From NCBI GenBank assembly GCA_964435565.1, contig CAYSZR010000016.1, forward strand, positions 1 through 37,485: DNA of 37,485 nucleotides, read 5' to 3'. This document shows positions 14,992-23,181 of the stretch, one piece after another. The stretch comes from QAMH01 sp964435565 (GTDB taxonomy: Bacteria; Actinomycetota; Coriobacteriia; Coriobacteriales; QAMH01). The notes under the pieces are model-generated. The model was not told the DNA's origin. It worked only from the letters and a program-made list of their open reading frames with translations, and did not search any database. The translations under genes and the position numbers were made by a program. The first letter of the stretch is position 1, and each line of letters begins with the position of its first letter.

Positions 14992-16794
14992 TTATTCGTC
15001 GTCGACTTTCAAGATGGCCATAAACGCCTCTTGTGGAATCTCCACATTGCCGATAGCCTTCATGCGCTTCTTGCCCGCTTTCTGTTTCTCAAGCAGCTTG
15101 CGCTTACGGCTGATATCACCGCCATAGCACTTTGCAAGTACGTCCTTGCGACGAGCACGAACGGTCTGGCGCGAAAGAATCCGGCCGCCAACGGCAGCCT
15201 GAATGGGCACTTCGAAGAGTTGCTGAGGAATGATGTCCTTGAGCTTTGCGCACAGGGCCTTGCCCCGTTCATAGGCTTGATCACGATGCACGATGGCCGA
15301 CAGCGCATCGATCTTATTGCCCGCAAGCAAAACGTCAAGACGCTGCAAGTCGCTCGTCTGGTAGCCCGAAAGCTCGTAATCAAGCGAGGCGTAGCCTTTG
15401 GTACGGCTTTTGAGGGCATCGAAAAAATCAATGATGAGCTCGGATAACGGTATCTGGAATTTGAGCTCGACGGTCGTCTGCGAAAGGTACTGCATAGTAT
15501 CGAAAATACCACGTCGTTCGGTCGAGAGCTCCATGACCGGGCCAATGTAGTCGGGCGGCACGATAATCGAAGCGTTCAGATATGGTTCGTCGATATGATC
15601 GATATTCTCTGCTGCAGGCATATCCTGCGGTGAATGAATGAAAAAGTCCTCTTGGTTCGTCAAGAATACGTGATATTCAACCGACGGAGCAGTCGCGATA
15701 AGCTCAAGGCCAAATTCGCGTTCAAGGCGCTCTGTGACGACTTCCATGTGGAGCAACCCCAAAAAACCAACGCGAAACCCAAATCCCAGAGCATGGCTTG
15801 TCTCGGGTTCGTAGATAAGCGCCGGGTCATTGAGCTTGAGTTTGTCGAGTGCATCGCGCAGCACGGGATATTGATCGGCGTCGATGGGAAATACGCCGGT
15901 GAAAACCATAGGCTTCACCTCGCGATATCCAGGAAGCGGTGCATCGGCACCGCCCGAGGAAAGCGTAACAGTATCTCCAACCTTGACCAGACTGGGATCC
16001 TTGAGACCCGTCACCATATAGCCAACTTCGCCGCTCTTGAGCTCGGCAACAGATGTTTCGGCAGGACGACGTACGCCCACTTCCTCGACTTCGCATACGT
16101 TGCCGGTTTGCATGAAGCGAATCTTCTGCCGTGCGCTGATCGACCCGTCAACCACACGTATCAATGCGACGACGCCCCGGTATGCATCGAAATATGAATC
16201 GAATATCAACGCTTTAAGCGGACCTTGCGCTTCTCCTTCAGGGGCAGGAATGCGATGAGCGATAGCTTCAAGCAGGTCATGAACACCAATGCCGGATTTC
16301 GCCGAAGTCAAAACCGCTTCATCGGCGGGAATGGCAAGGCCTTCTTCGATTTCGCCGCGAACACGTTCAGGATCTGCCGCAGGCAGGTCGACCTTGTTTA
16401 TTACAGGAATAATCTCGAGGTTAGCGTTCATGGCAAGCAGCGCATTTGCGACAGTCTGCGCCTCGACGCCCTGCGTTGCATCCACCACAAGCACAGCACC
16501 TTCGCATGCAGCAAGGGAACGCGAAACCTCGTAGGTGAAATCAACATGACCTGGCGTGTCGATAAGATTGAATTGATAGGTTTCGCCATCATCGGCCTTA
16601 TACAAAACGCAAACGGCTTGGGATTTTATAGTGATGCCACGTTCGCGCTCGATATCCATGGAATCGAGGACTTGCTCAACCATATCGCGCGTGGCAACCG
16701 TATGCGTCATCTCGAGGATACGGTCGGCGATGGTCGATTTTCCATGGTCGATATGCGCGATGATTGAGAAATTTCTTATATGTGTACGGTCCAT
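14992..16794 (-). CDS. lepA: elongation factor 4 (LepA)
   Basis: A 600-residue translational GTPase, the standard LepA length. It starts MDRTHIRNFSIIAHIDHGKST (P-loop in the last residues), then RERGITIKSQ (switch I), DTPGHVDF (switch II) and NKVDLP. The EF4-specific C-terminal domain includes RQKVRARRKDVLAKCYGG-like RRKDVLAKCYGGDISRKRKLLEKQKAGKKRM. It acts on ribosomes in initiation or back-translocation. The ATG at 16792-16794 matches the family start. No Shine-Dalgarno is present; TAGAAT ends 7 nt upstream, suggesting a leaderless mRNA. A large dyad lies just upstream. Confidence 0.96.
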   Translation of the reverse strand: MDRTHIRNFSIIAHIDHGKSTIADRILEMTHTVATRDMVEQVLDSMDIERERGITIKSQAVCVLYKADDGETYQFNLIDTPGHVDFTYEVSRSLAACEGAVLVVDATQGVEAQTVANALLAMNANLEIIPVINKVDLPAADPERVRGEIEEGLAIPADEAVLTSAKSGIGVHDLLEAIAHRIPAPEGEAQGPLKALIFDSYFDAYRGVVALIRVVDGSISARQKIRFMQTGNVCEVEEVGVRRPAETSVAELKSGEVGYMVTGLKDPSLVKVGDTVTLSSGGADAPLPGYREVKPMVFTGVFPIDADQYPVLRDALDKLKLNDPALIYEPETSHALGFGFRVGFLGLLHMEVVTERLEREFGLELIATAPSVEYHVFLTNQEDFFIHSPQDMPAAENIDHIDEPYLNASIIVPPDYIGPVMELSTERRGIFDTMQYLSQTTVELKFQIPLSELIIDFFDALKSRTKGYASLDYELSGYQTSDLQRLDVLLAGNKIDALSAIVHRDQAYERGKALCAKLKDIIPQQLFEVPIQAAVGGRILSRQTVRARRKDVLAKCYGGDISRKRKLLEKQKAGKKRMKAIGNVEIPQEAFMAILKVDDE

Positions 16795-16850
16795 GATATT
16801 CATTCTAGCGCACGAAATGGACCTTTGGGACAAGCCCACCAGTCCATTTC
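16795..16850 (-). promoter_or_regulatory. lepA promoter: -10 box abutting the ATG, with an upstream dyad
   Basis: On the minus strand TAGAAT (16807-16802) plus seven bases leads straight into the lepA ATG, as at rarA. Directly upstream, GAAATGGAC (16814-16822) and GTCCATTTC (16842-16850) form a perfect 9-bp inverted repeat enclosing TGGG/CCCA arms with 3-base spacers. The dyad covers the -35 area and could be an operator; no -35 consensus is visible. Confidence 0.4.
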
Positions 16851-16853
16851 GAT

Positions 16854-16896
16854 AAAAAGGAGACCGCCCCTGCTTGAGGGCGGCCTCCTTTAAAAA
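16854..16896 (-). terminator. rho-independent terminator after rpsT
   Basis: AAAGGAG and CCGCCC arms (16856-16869) pair with GGGCGG and CTCCTTT (16878-16891) around an eight-base loop, with one A/C mismatch. A T-run flanks the stem on the minus strand; A/T runs on both sides make it potentially bidirectional. It separates rpsT from lepA. Confidence 0.85.
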
Positions 16897-16914
16897 GCCC
16901 GCTAACGGTTACTG

Positions 16915-17181
16915 CTAGTTTTCGAGGCTATGGACCAGCGCCATGATACCGCTCTTGCGGTTGGCAGCCTGGTTCTTGTGGACGATGCCCTTGCTGGCGG
17001 CTTTGTCGAGCAGACGGCAAGCACTTTGAGCGGCCTCAGTCGCAGCAGCCTGGTCTTTTGCTTCAACAGCCTCGCGCACGCGGCGCACAGCAGTCTTCAT
17101 CTCGGCCTTTATCGCGCGATTGCGCAGACGGGCCTTTTCATTGGTCTTGATACGCTTCTTCTGACTTTTGATATTCGCCAT
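16915..17181 (-). CDS. rpsT: 30S ribosomal protein S20
   Basis: An 88-residue Lys/Arg/Ala-rich helical protein starting MANIKSQKKRIKTNEKARLRN in pieces typical of S20. The C-terminal part has LDKAASKGIVHKNQAANRKS, the conserved 16S rRNA contact region. Full length. AAAGGAAA precedes the ATG. It has its own extended -10 promoter and a strong terminator, so it is probably a single-gene transcript between holA and lepA. Confidence 0.97.
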   Translation of the reverse strand: MANIKSQKKRIKTNEKARLRNRAIKAEMKTAVRRVREAVEAKDQAAATEAAQSACRLLDKAASKGIVHKNQAANRKSGIMALVHSLEN

Positions 17182-17242
17182 TGCGGCATTTCCTTTCGAT
17201 GGTACGTACTGTCCGCGCAGTGGGGTGCGACGAAACTACGAG

Positions 17243-17251
17243 ATAATAGCA
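17243..17251 (-). promoter_or_regulatory. extended -10 promoter of rpsT
   Basis: TGcTATTAT on the minus strand, about 62 bp before the rpsT ATG. No clear -35 box is seen, which is common with the TGn extension. Confidence 0.45.
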
Positions 17252-17287
17252 TAGATACGCGCAAGATTCCTCGATGAATATTAAAAG

Positions 17288-18247
17288 TCAGCGAGTGCAC
17301 GTAGCAAGAATCCAGCGTTCGATAGCAATCTGCTGGTCAGCACCTGTTTTCATTGCCTGGTCGCATGCCGCGGCAGCAATGAGCGCCGCCTCGAGTTCGC
17401 GTTGGGTAAAACCATCGGCCCATCGAAAATAATTCTTCACCTGCCAATCAGGACGACCCAGTGCAGAAGCAAGCTCTTGCTGATTATGCGAACGTATCTC
17501 TTTGGCAACAAGCAGATCGCGAATACGATTGACGCACATCGTGAGCAAACCGAACGGAGATTGGCTGCCCATACGAGCCAAAAGAACGGCACACGTACGC
17601 GCATCGCGAGCTGCAAGCGCATCGGTCAAGTGCCAGGGTTTAGGCTCGATGACGCGAGCCACATAGGTTTCCACTTCCGCGACGTCGATTACCGATCCCT
17701 GACCCAGAGCAACCGCCATTTTGCCGATTTCGCCATCTAAGTGCACCGTTGATTCACCGATAAGCGAAATGAGCTTCTCGGCTGCGGCTTGCGTGATGGA
17801 AACCCCCCGGCTTGCCGCAAATTGTCTGACCTGTCCGGGTAATTCGCGCGCGCTTTTGGGGCTGCAGTCCACGACAGCCTTTTTATCGACTTTGGCAATT
17901 GCCTTATACAGGCGCGTGTTCTTGGCAAGCTTTTCGGCGACAAGGGCAAGTACGACCGTATCGTTTGGATTTTCCAGGTATGAAATAATCGCCTCTTGCG
18001 CTTGCTTGCGAAGCTTTTCGGCATTGCGCACGACGACCAGTCGCTTCTCGCTCATAAACGGCAAAGTGTTGCATGCCGTGACGAGTTCTTCGGCGGCGAT
18101 TTGCCCGCCTTCGAAACTATCGCGATTGAAATCGAGATCGCCGAGCTTTTCCATACGTTCGGTCAGGCGTGACATGACATATTCGCGTTTGAGCTCATCG
18201 GCTCCAACGATAAGATATACGGGAAGAAAACCTGGGTCTGCCGCCAT
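17288..18247 (-). CDS. holA: DNA polymerase III subunit delta
   Basis: A 319-residue HolA-type clamp-loader subunit that opens the beta sliding clamp. The start PVYLIVGADELKREYVMSRL matches the family's nucleotide-binding-like N-terminus (YLIxGxDE). LPFMSEKRLVVVRNAEKL, LGRPDWQVKNYFRWADGF and the final AIERWIL-like block are typical. AAAGGAAAGG lies before the ATG. It starts 26 bp after comEC, giving comEA-comEC-holA, a widely kept order. Confidence 0.94.
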   Translation of the reverse strand: MAADPGFLPVYLIVGADELKREYVMSRLTERMEKLGDLDFNRDSFEGGQIAAEELVTACNTLPFMSEKRLVVVRNAEKLRKQAQEAIISYLENPNDTVVLALVAEKLAKNTRLYKAIAKVDKKAVVDCSPKSARELPGQVRQFAASRGVSITQAAAEKLISLIGESTVHLDGEIGKMAVALGQGSVIDVAEVETYVARVIEPKPWHLTDALAARDARTCAVLLARMGSQSPFGLLTMCVNRIRDLLVAKEIRSHNQQELASALGRPDWQVKNYFRWADGFTQRELEAALIAAAACDQAMKTGADQQIAIERWILATCTR

Positions 18248-18273
18248 GAAAACCTTTCCTTTCGTGTTTTGCC

Positions 18274-20727
18274 CTATCTTATCTCATCTCCATCACGTTC
18301 GGCTGTAACCGTAAAACCGCTTTCCGAAAACGAGAGGCTTAAGGTTCCCTGGCGATCGGTTCTATAGATATGCGCACCACATGTCTGAAGCTGATGCAAA
18401 GTCGTGCTGTTCGGATGCCCATATTTATTGTCCTTCCCCACGCTGACAAGGGCAACAGCCGGTGAAAGACAGGCCAGCTCTTCGTCAGACAGTCCGTCTT
18501 TGCTTCCGTGATGGGGCACCTTCAGAAAGTCAACCGAACCGATGCGATCTGCTATGTGCGACGTCGCTTCGCATTCGGCATCCCCCGTGAGCAATCCGCT
18601 TACCTCGACGCTTCCATCATTTAAAGCATCGAATTCAAGTAGCGTCACGATACTGTCGTTATTCTCGCTTGTTCCGCCTTCCGAAGGTCCAAGCATAGTC
18701 AACGAGAACCCCCCTGCCCTAAGCTGGGCGCCCGGCCGCAGACCCTCGGCCTCACTGCCACCAGTTACCCATCGAGCGGACTCGAGAACACTTCGCTCGA
18801 AATCCTTATCGAGCAGGTCTGCGTGCACATACACATGGCCGACACCAACCACACCGGCAAGCTCCCTGAGCGCAGCCGCATGGTCAGCGTCTTTGTGCGT
18901 GATGACAACGGCATCAAGATGCGTGACGCCCTGCTGGGCCAGCGCGCGCATTAGAACATCCCCGTTTTCGCCTGTATCGACAAGAAGATGTGCGCCCTTA
19001 CTTTCGATAAGCATGCTATCGCCCTGCCCGACATCGAGCATGATGACACGCGAGCTTGTCGTATCTGCAGATACTGCATTCCACCAGCCAAAGCCCGCCG
19101 TCCATGTGAATGCAAGCGGAATACAGACCAAACCGCATGCACAAACCGCATGCGTCATATGGTGGAGCATCGCCTGCCTGGGCGTAGAGATGGCATTGGG
19201 CATACGCGGAAGCGGCCAGAACACCCAAAGCGCGATGGCCAGAAGCGTAAAGGCCACACCCATCAACTGTGCTGTACTGGAAAGCGGTATGCAAGCTCCG
19301 GGAATATCAGCGAGCGCACGCACCAGAAAAGCGCTGCAGGATGCACATGCACCGGCAGCATCGAGCGCAATACCTCCTGCAGGAGGCAGCACCGCGCTCA
19401 ACACAAGAGCGAGGATGCCAATGCCCAGCGCAGCCGTAATCACAGGCGCCGCAATCAAATTAGCCAAGGGGGAAATAAGGGGGAGCTGGGCGAATTGGCT
19501 TACTGTCACCGGCAACGTCATAAGCGTCGCAGCAAGCGTCGTGGCGATGGCAGATGTCAGGTTATCGAACCTGGCAGGAATCAGACAGCCTATCCAGGTC
19601 TCGAACAACGGCTCATATATAACAAGGCCGAATACTGCCAAAACGGAGAGCTGAAATCCAAGCGTAAACGCTATCGACGGTGAAAGTCCAAGAAAGACGA
19701 ACACGCACAGCGAAAGAGCGCTGATCACGTGTTTACGCCGCTGCGCTATACCTGCCGCAAGCGCGACTCCGCACATCACGCAAGAACGCAGTGCCGATGC
19801 CGAAAACCCCGTGAGAGCTACATAGAATACGAGCACAAGAAGTATCAACACGCTGCGCATTCCCCGCCGAAGCGACGTCTTGGCAAGCAGAAACGAGAGC
19901 ATGATACTCACGACAGCAAGATGGGTTCCCGACACGGCCATAAGATGCGCAAGCCCCGTGGTTTGAAACGCCTGCTCAAGTTCTGTTTGGGCATAAAGCG
20001 TCCTGTTCCCCAGCAAGATACCCGCAAGAAGCCCGGATGAATCGCCCCCCATCAAAGAGATATTCTCAAAGGACATATCTCGAAAGCCGGTTATCATACC
20101 CCGCAGACCAGAGCAGTATCCATTTTCGACCACGTCTTTGACATTGAGCATCCCCGTATAACCATTTGTATGGCTCCACCGGCCCGCTTCATCTTCCTTA
20201 GGCGATCTGACAGAACCCGTAACAATGGCCCTATGGCCGGCCTGCAGAGGTGCCGCATCATCAGGCCAGAGCAAACGCGCGCTTATAGCATGCGCCCCTA
20301 TATTCACGCGAATGTCGGATACAACACCGTAATCGCGCTGAGCAGGGTCGCTTACAACATCGACTTCGATGGATTTCCCGTCGGAAACCAATTCCGAAAG
20401 CATCCCGACATCTTCGTTCCAGCCAACCCAGAACAGCATCCCGCAAGCAAAGGCAATGATGAAAGCGCTGGCAGCAATTAGTGCACCTTGCCGGATGCCT
20501 TGAAAAAAGCTGGACACCATGTGACGTTTCTTGAAAAGCAAGACAAGCAGGCATGCGGCTGAAATTGTCAAAACAACCGGCAGGAAAACCATGTTCATAT
20601 CCGCGCCGCACAGACTCTGCCACGATATTTCTTCGGAACAAAGAACCCCCACCCAAGCACACAATGCCGCAGATGCCAAGGGACCGAGTGAAGGCCTTAC
20701 CGGCAGTTCGTCACGATGCGCCGTCAT
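18274..20727 (-). CDS. comEC: ComEC/Rec2 DNA-uptake channel protein
   Basis: An 817-residue membrane protein of the ComEC/Rec2 family that carries single-stranded DNA across the membrane in transformation. In order: N-terminal helices, an OB-like external domain, the polytopic Competence domain (LMAVSGTHLAVVSIMLSFLL; ASALRSCVMCG), and a C-terminal metallo-beta-lactamase domain (MLDVGQGDSMLIE, VVITHKDADHAAAL, PHHGSKDGLS) that may degrade the non-entering strand. The ATG at 20725-20727 overlaps the comEA TGA as ATGA, implying coupled translation, so it is preferred over one two codons earlier. Confidence 0.95.
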   Translation of the reverse strand: MTAHRDELPVRPSLGPLASAALCAWVGVLCSEEISWQSLCGADMNMVFLPVVLTISAACLLVLLFKKRHMVSSFFQGIRQGALIAASAFIIAFACGMLFWVGWNEDVGMLSELVSDGKSIEVDVVSDPAQRDYGVVSDIRVNIGAHAISARLLWPDDAAPLQAGHRAIVTGSVRSPKEDEAGRWSHTNGYTGMLNVKDVVENGYCSGLRGMITGFRDMSFENISLMGGDSSGLLAGILLGNRTLYAQTELEQAFQTTGLAHLMAVSGTHLAVVSIMLSFLLAKTSLRRGMRSVLILLVLVFYVALTGFSASALRSCVMCGVALAAGIAQRRKHVISALSLCVFVFLGLSPSIAFTLGFQLSVLAVFGLVIYEPLFETWIGCLIPARFDNLTSAIATTLAATLMTLPVTVSQFAQLPLISPLANLIAAPVITAALGIGILALVLSAVLPPAGGIALDAAGACASCSAFLVRALADIPGACIPLSSTAQLMGVAFTLLAIALWVFWPLPRMPNAISTPRQAMLHHMTHAVCACGLVCIPLAFTWTAGFGWWNAVSADTTSSRVIMLDVGQGDSMLIESKGAHLLVDTGENGDVLMRALAQQGVTHLDAVVITHKDADHAAALRELAGVVGVGHVYVHADLLDKDFERSVLESARWVTGGSEAEGLRPGAQLRAGGFSLTMLGPSEGGTSENNDSIVTLLEFDALNDGSVEVSGLLTGDAECEATSHIADRIGSVDFLKVPHHGSKDGLSDEELACLSPAVALVSVGKDNKYGHPNSTTLHQLQTCGAHIYRTDRQGTLSLSFSESGFTVTAERDGDEIR

Positions 20728-21383
20728 ATGCATATCTTGTCTTTAATGCTTGCAAAACGGGACTCGCCGATTCCCGACACCTTCTGCAAATCCTCTATTT
20801 TCGAAAACCGTCCGTTCGTCTTGCGATATTCAACGATACGCTCTGAAAGTGACGGACCGATACCCGTGAGTTTTTGCAAGTCCTCGGCAGAAGCCGTGTT
20901 GATGTTGATCTTGGCATTTGCGCTTGACGCAGCACCTGGCGTCTCTATATTTCCCGAACTGCCCATGCGAGGCACCAGCACTTGTTCGCCATCAGATAGC
21001 TCTTGTGCAAGGTTTGCAGCCCCCAAAACAGCATCTGGTGCAAATCCCCCCGCGGCCTTGATGGCATCCCCGATACGTGCGCCTTTGTCTAACGTGTAGA
21101 GTCCAGGAGCCATTACGGCACCCTCAACATCGACAACGATTGTCTTTGCAGGCGCCGAAGAACCCGATGACGTCGATTCGGCGTTTGAAGACAGCGCTTG
21201 ATCAGAACCCGTCTGGGCAACGGAATAAGCATGATTGGATCGCGGCCAGAAATGCCACACCGCCATAAACACGAGCACCATGCCTATGACAAGAATGCAG
21301 ACGAGCACCTTCCGCGAAACCCCGGCAAGGCCTAAACGTCTGAGCAGGCTTTCCGCCTTAAGAGATGCTTCGTCGAAATTCAT
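20724..21383 (-). CDS. comEA: ComEA DNA receptor
   Basis: A 219-residue membrane-anchored DNA-binding protein. One helix (about residues 24-46, VLVCILVIGMVLVFMAVWHF) is followed by a Ser-rich linker, an SLBB domain (VVDVEGAVMAPGLYTL) and a C-terminal double helix-hairpin-helix (ININTASAEDLQKLTGIGPSLSERIV, then LQKVSGIG). In Gram-positives it binds incoming double-stranded DNA and hands it to ComEC. It starts at the ATG 21381-21383 with GGGTGAT ahead and overlaps comEC by 4 bp. Late uptake genes suggest natural competence, but no pilus or ComFA genes are in the window. Confidence 0.95.
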   Translation of the reverse strand: MNFDEASLKAESLLRRLGLAGVSRKVLVCILVIGMVLVFMAVWHFWPRSNHAYSVAQTGSDQALSSNAESTSSGSSAPAKTIVVDVEGAVMAPGLYTLDKGARIGDAIKAAGGFAPDAVLGAANLAQELSDGEQVLVPRMGSSGNIETPGAASSANAKININTASAEDLQKLTGIGPSLSERIVEYRKTNGRFSKIEDLQKVSGIGESRFASIKDKICI

Positions 21384-21575
21384 GATCAATCACCCGCGTT
21401 CACGCTTCGTTCCAACGGCATCATCCTAGCGTGCCGTCATACGAACGAACCACCCTCAGAATCTGAACGAATTCGAAGATGGTTCCAGGTGAACATCGAT
21501 TATTTTCGGGGTGATTTCCGAATAGAGCACCACAAGAGATGGACGGACCGGGGCCATCCTCCGCAATCGAAGGTT

Positions 21576-21626
21576 GCCTTCGTTGCCCGGCCTTCGTTGC
21601 CCGAAGCTCCCGGTTGCCCGAAGCTA
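21576..21626. repeat. short imperfect tandem repeats after the stress-protein gene
   Basis: Directly past the stop, gccttcgttgcccg is repeated twice head to tail, followed by two spaced copies of gttgcccgaagct. The 240-bp gap to comEA shows no gene and no clear terminator. Confidence 0.6.
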
Positions 21627-22325
21627 TTTCACGACGAGGACGGGACAGGCGACATGATCGATAACGCTTCGGCTGACACTGCCCAGCACACGCTGCTCCA
21701 TACCACTCAGCCCACGCGATCCCATAATCACGAAGTCGGCCTTTTCGCGTTCGACGGCATCGACGATCTCTGCAGCGGGAGTTCCCTGCAAAACGCTTGC
21801 GCCACACGTTATGCCCTTTTTACGCAGCATCTCGACAATGCCTCCGACAGCATCGCTTGCCTTATCGCGCGAAATGCTCGAAGCATCGGGGCTCACCGAA
21901 ACCACATCGATAGTCACATCCGCGCGATCGAGATGAAGCGCATCTGCAGCAAATAACGCGGCTTTGAGAGAAGCGGGCGATCCATCGCTTGCGATAATCG
22001 CATGTTCAAGCGGCATCTCCAGCAGCTCTTCTCCTCCCGAAGGCTGCTGCATGCGCACACGATCAAGATGCACGTTGCGAAAATATACCCACCAGTTCAC
22101 GCCAAGAAACACAAGGTTGAGGAAGCACACGATAAGGACCCAGTTAACCTGCCCTGCAACGAACTTGGCAGCTATACCGGCAAGATATCCCACCGTTATA
22201 AGGCCGATGAACTGCCAACTCGAGCCAGCTGCCGTCTGGGCCTTGAAGCTCTTATAGGCATTGAGCGGCCAAGATAATCCAAAACAAACAAGCATGATCG
22301 CTTCGAGTATTTGCGCGGCGAACAT
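21624..22325 (-). CDS. membrane-anchored universal stress protein
   Basis: A 233-residue two-part protein. Residues 1-85 form three likely membrane helices; the pattern SWPLNAYKSFKAQTAAGSSWQF followed by hydrophobic segments and VNWWVYFRN recalls PQ-loop/SemiSWEET small transporters (resemblance only). Residues about 105-233 are a UspA domain: EHAIIASDGSPASLKAALFA, then VIMGSRGLSGMEQRVLGS, which fits the ATP-binding pattern G-x2-G-x9-G-S. The domain would lie on the cytoplasmic side. It may link nucleotide sensing to the membrane, but the real function is unknown. AAAGAGAA stands before the ATG. Confidence 0.85.
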   Translation of the reverse strand: MFAAQILEAIMLVCFGLSWPLNAYKSFKAQTAAGSSWQFIGLITVGYLAGIAAKFVAGQVNWVLIVCFLNLVFLGVNWWVYFRNVHLDRVRMQQPSGGEELLEMPLEHAIIASDGSPASLKAALFAADALHLDRADVTIDVVSVSPDASSISRDKASDAVGGIVEMLRKKGITCGASVLQGTPAAEIVDAVEREKADFVIMGSRGLSGMEQRVLGSVSRSVIDHVACPVLVVK

Positions 22326-22440
22326 AAAACGTTCTCTTTTCTCGATAATCTGGGGAATAGACAGCAGCCGCTATACTAGGACCATGTCCTGTGTATTTCA
22401 AACATTTATTTAGCTGCCCGCGCAATGTGACACAGCTTTT

Positions 22441-22965
22441 CTAAAGCGTGCCCGCCAAACGCGCCGCTTCTACCTCGTCGAGTGCTTCTGCAGGAGAATA
22501 TGCGCAAGTGCCGTCGCCCATTTTCACGACTTCGAGCGTATCGCCTTCCATGACCGCACCACCTTGTAAAACGACACCGAAAATGCCTTCGCGCGGAAAG
22601 ATGCAATCGCCCGCAGCATAATAGATCGCGCATCTTGTATGGCAGACTTTCCCAATCTGGCTTACCTCGACGAGAACCTCTTCACCGAGCTTAAGCTGCG
22701 TGCCAAGCGGCAAAGCGAGCAAATCGATGCCTTCTGTCGTGAAATTTTCGCCGAAGGAACCTTCCTCAACGTCAAGACCTGCCTCTTCGGCCTTATCGAT
22801 AGACTCGCTTGCAAGAAAGGAAACCTGACGGTGCCATTGCCCCGCATGTGCGTCATTTTGCAGCCCAAGCTGTTCGACGACGAGCTGCGCACCGTCAACG
22901 GGCACCTTTTGCGTGCCCTTTTTCTCCGAGATATTTACCGATGTGATTACTGATGTGCCAGTCAT
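22441..22965 (-). CDS. MOSC-domain protein
   Basis: A 174-residue single MOSC domain (molybdenum cofactor sulfurase C-terminal type). VCHTRCAIYYAAGDCIFPREGIFGVV carries the conserved Cys residues in a form common among anaerobes, and EGSFGENFTTEGIDL is the second family block. Stand-alone MOSC proteins are thought to handle sulfur for metal cofactors; the substrate is not known. GGAGG lies seven bases before the ATG. A strong promoter at 23041-23068 would give a leader of about 70 nt whose 5' part can pair with the ribosome binding site. Confidence 0.9.
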   Translation of the reverse strand: MTGTSVITSVNISEKKGTQKVPVDGAQLVVEQLGLQNDAHAGQWHRQVSFLASESIDKAEEAGLDVEEGSFGENFTTEGIDLLALPLGTQLKLGEEVLVEVSQIGKVCHTRCAIYYAAGDCIFPREGIFGVVLQGGAVMEGDTLEVVKMGDGTCAYSPAEALDEVEAARLAGTL

Positions 22966-23036
22966 GGTATGCCTCCGCTTCTCTATGAGTTGGCCACTGA
23001 TAAATCCGTGTCCTCTCAGTTACCTGCCGAGGCTGG
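22966..23036 (-). ncRNA. candidate structured 5' leader of the MOSC gene
   Basis: The predicted leader starts GGAGCCAGCCTCGGC and ends at GCGGAGGC before the ATG. GCCTC near the 5' end is complementary to GAGGC, which contains the Shine-Dalgarno, and ACTGA/TCAGT can form a middle stem. This could be a translational switch, for example for molybdenum or tungsten cofactor, but I did not recognise a known riboswitch consensus. Confidence 0.25.
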
Positions 23037-23040
23037 CTCC

Positions 23041-23068
23041 AGTATGAAGATTATTATTCGTATGTCAA
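23041..23068 (-). promoter_or_regulatory. promoter of the MOSC gene
   Basis: TTGACA (23068-23063), 16 bp, CATACT (23046-23041) on the minus strand, about 75 bp before the ATG. The remaining gap to the MFS stop (23069-23181) shows no gene. Confidence 0.6.
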
Positions 23069-23181
23069 GATAAAATCTGTCGATACCAGTTTATAAAGAT
23101 GTAGGCAAACGAGATAAGCGTTCACGCATTGCATGCCATGAGCGACACGCGTACACGCGAGAAAATCCAGCTTTTCGAAGG

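Noticed and set aside
21421..21807. A 128-residue minus-strand frame between comEA and the stress-protein gene
   Set aside because: It overlaps the Usp C-terminus in another frame, is Arg/Gly-rich with no domain, and runs through the short tandem repeats.
22966..23040. Cobalamin riboswitch, suggested by gccactg on the plus strand
   Set aside because: The B12-box-like heptamer is on the strand opposite to the MOSC transcript, and the rest of the consensus is missing.
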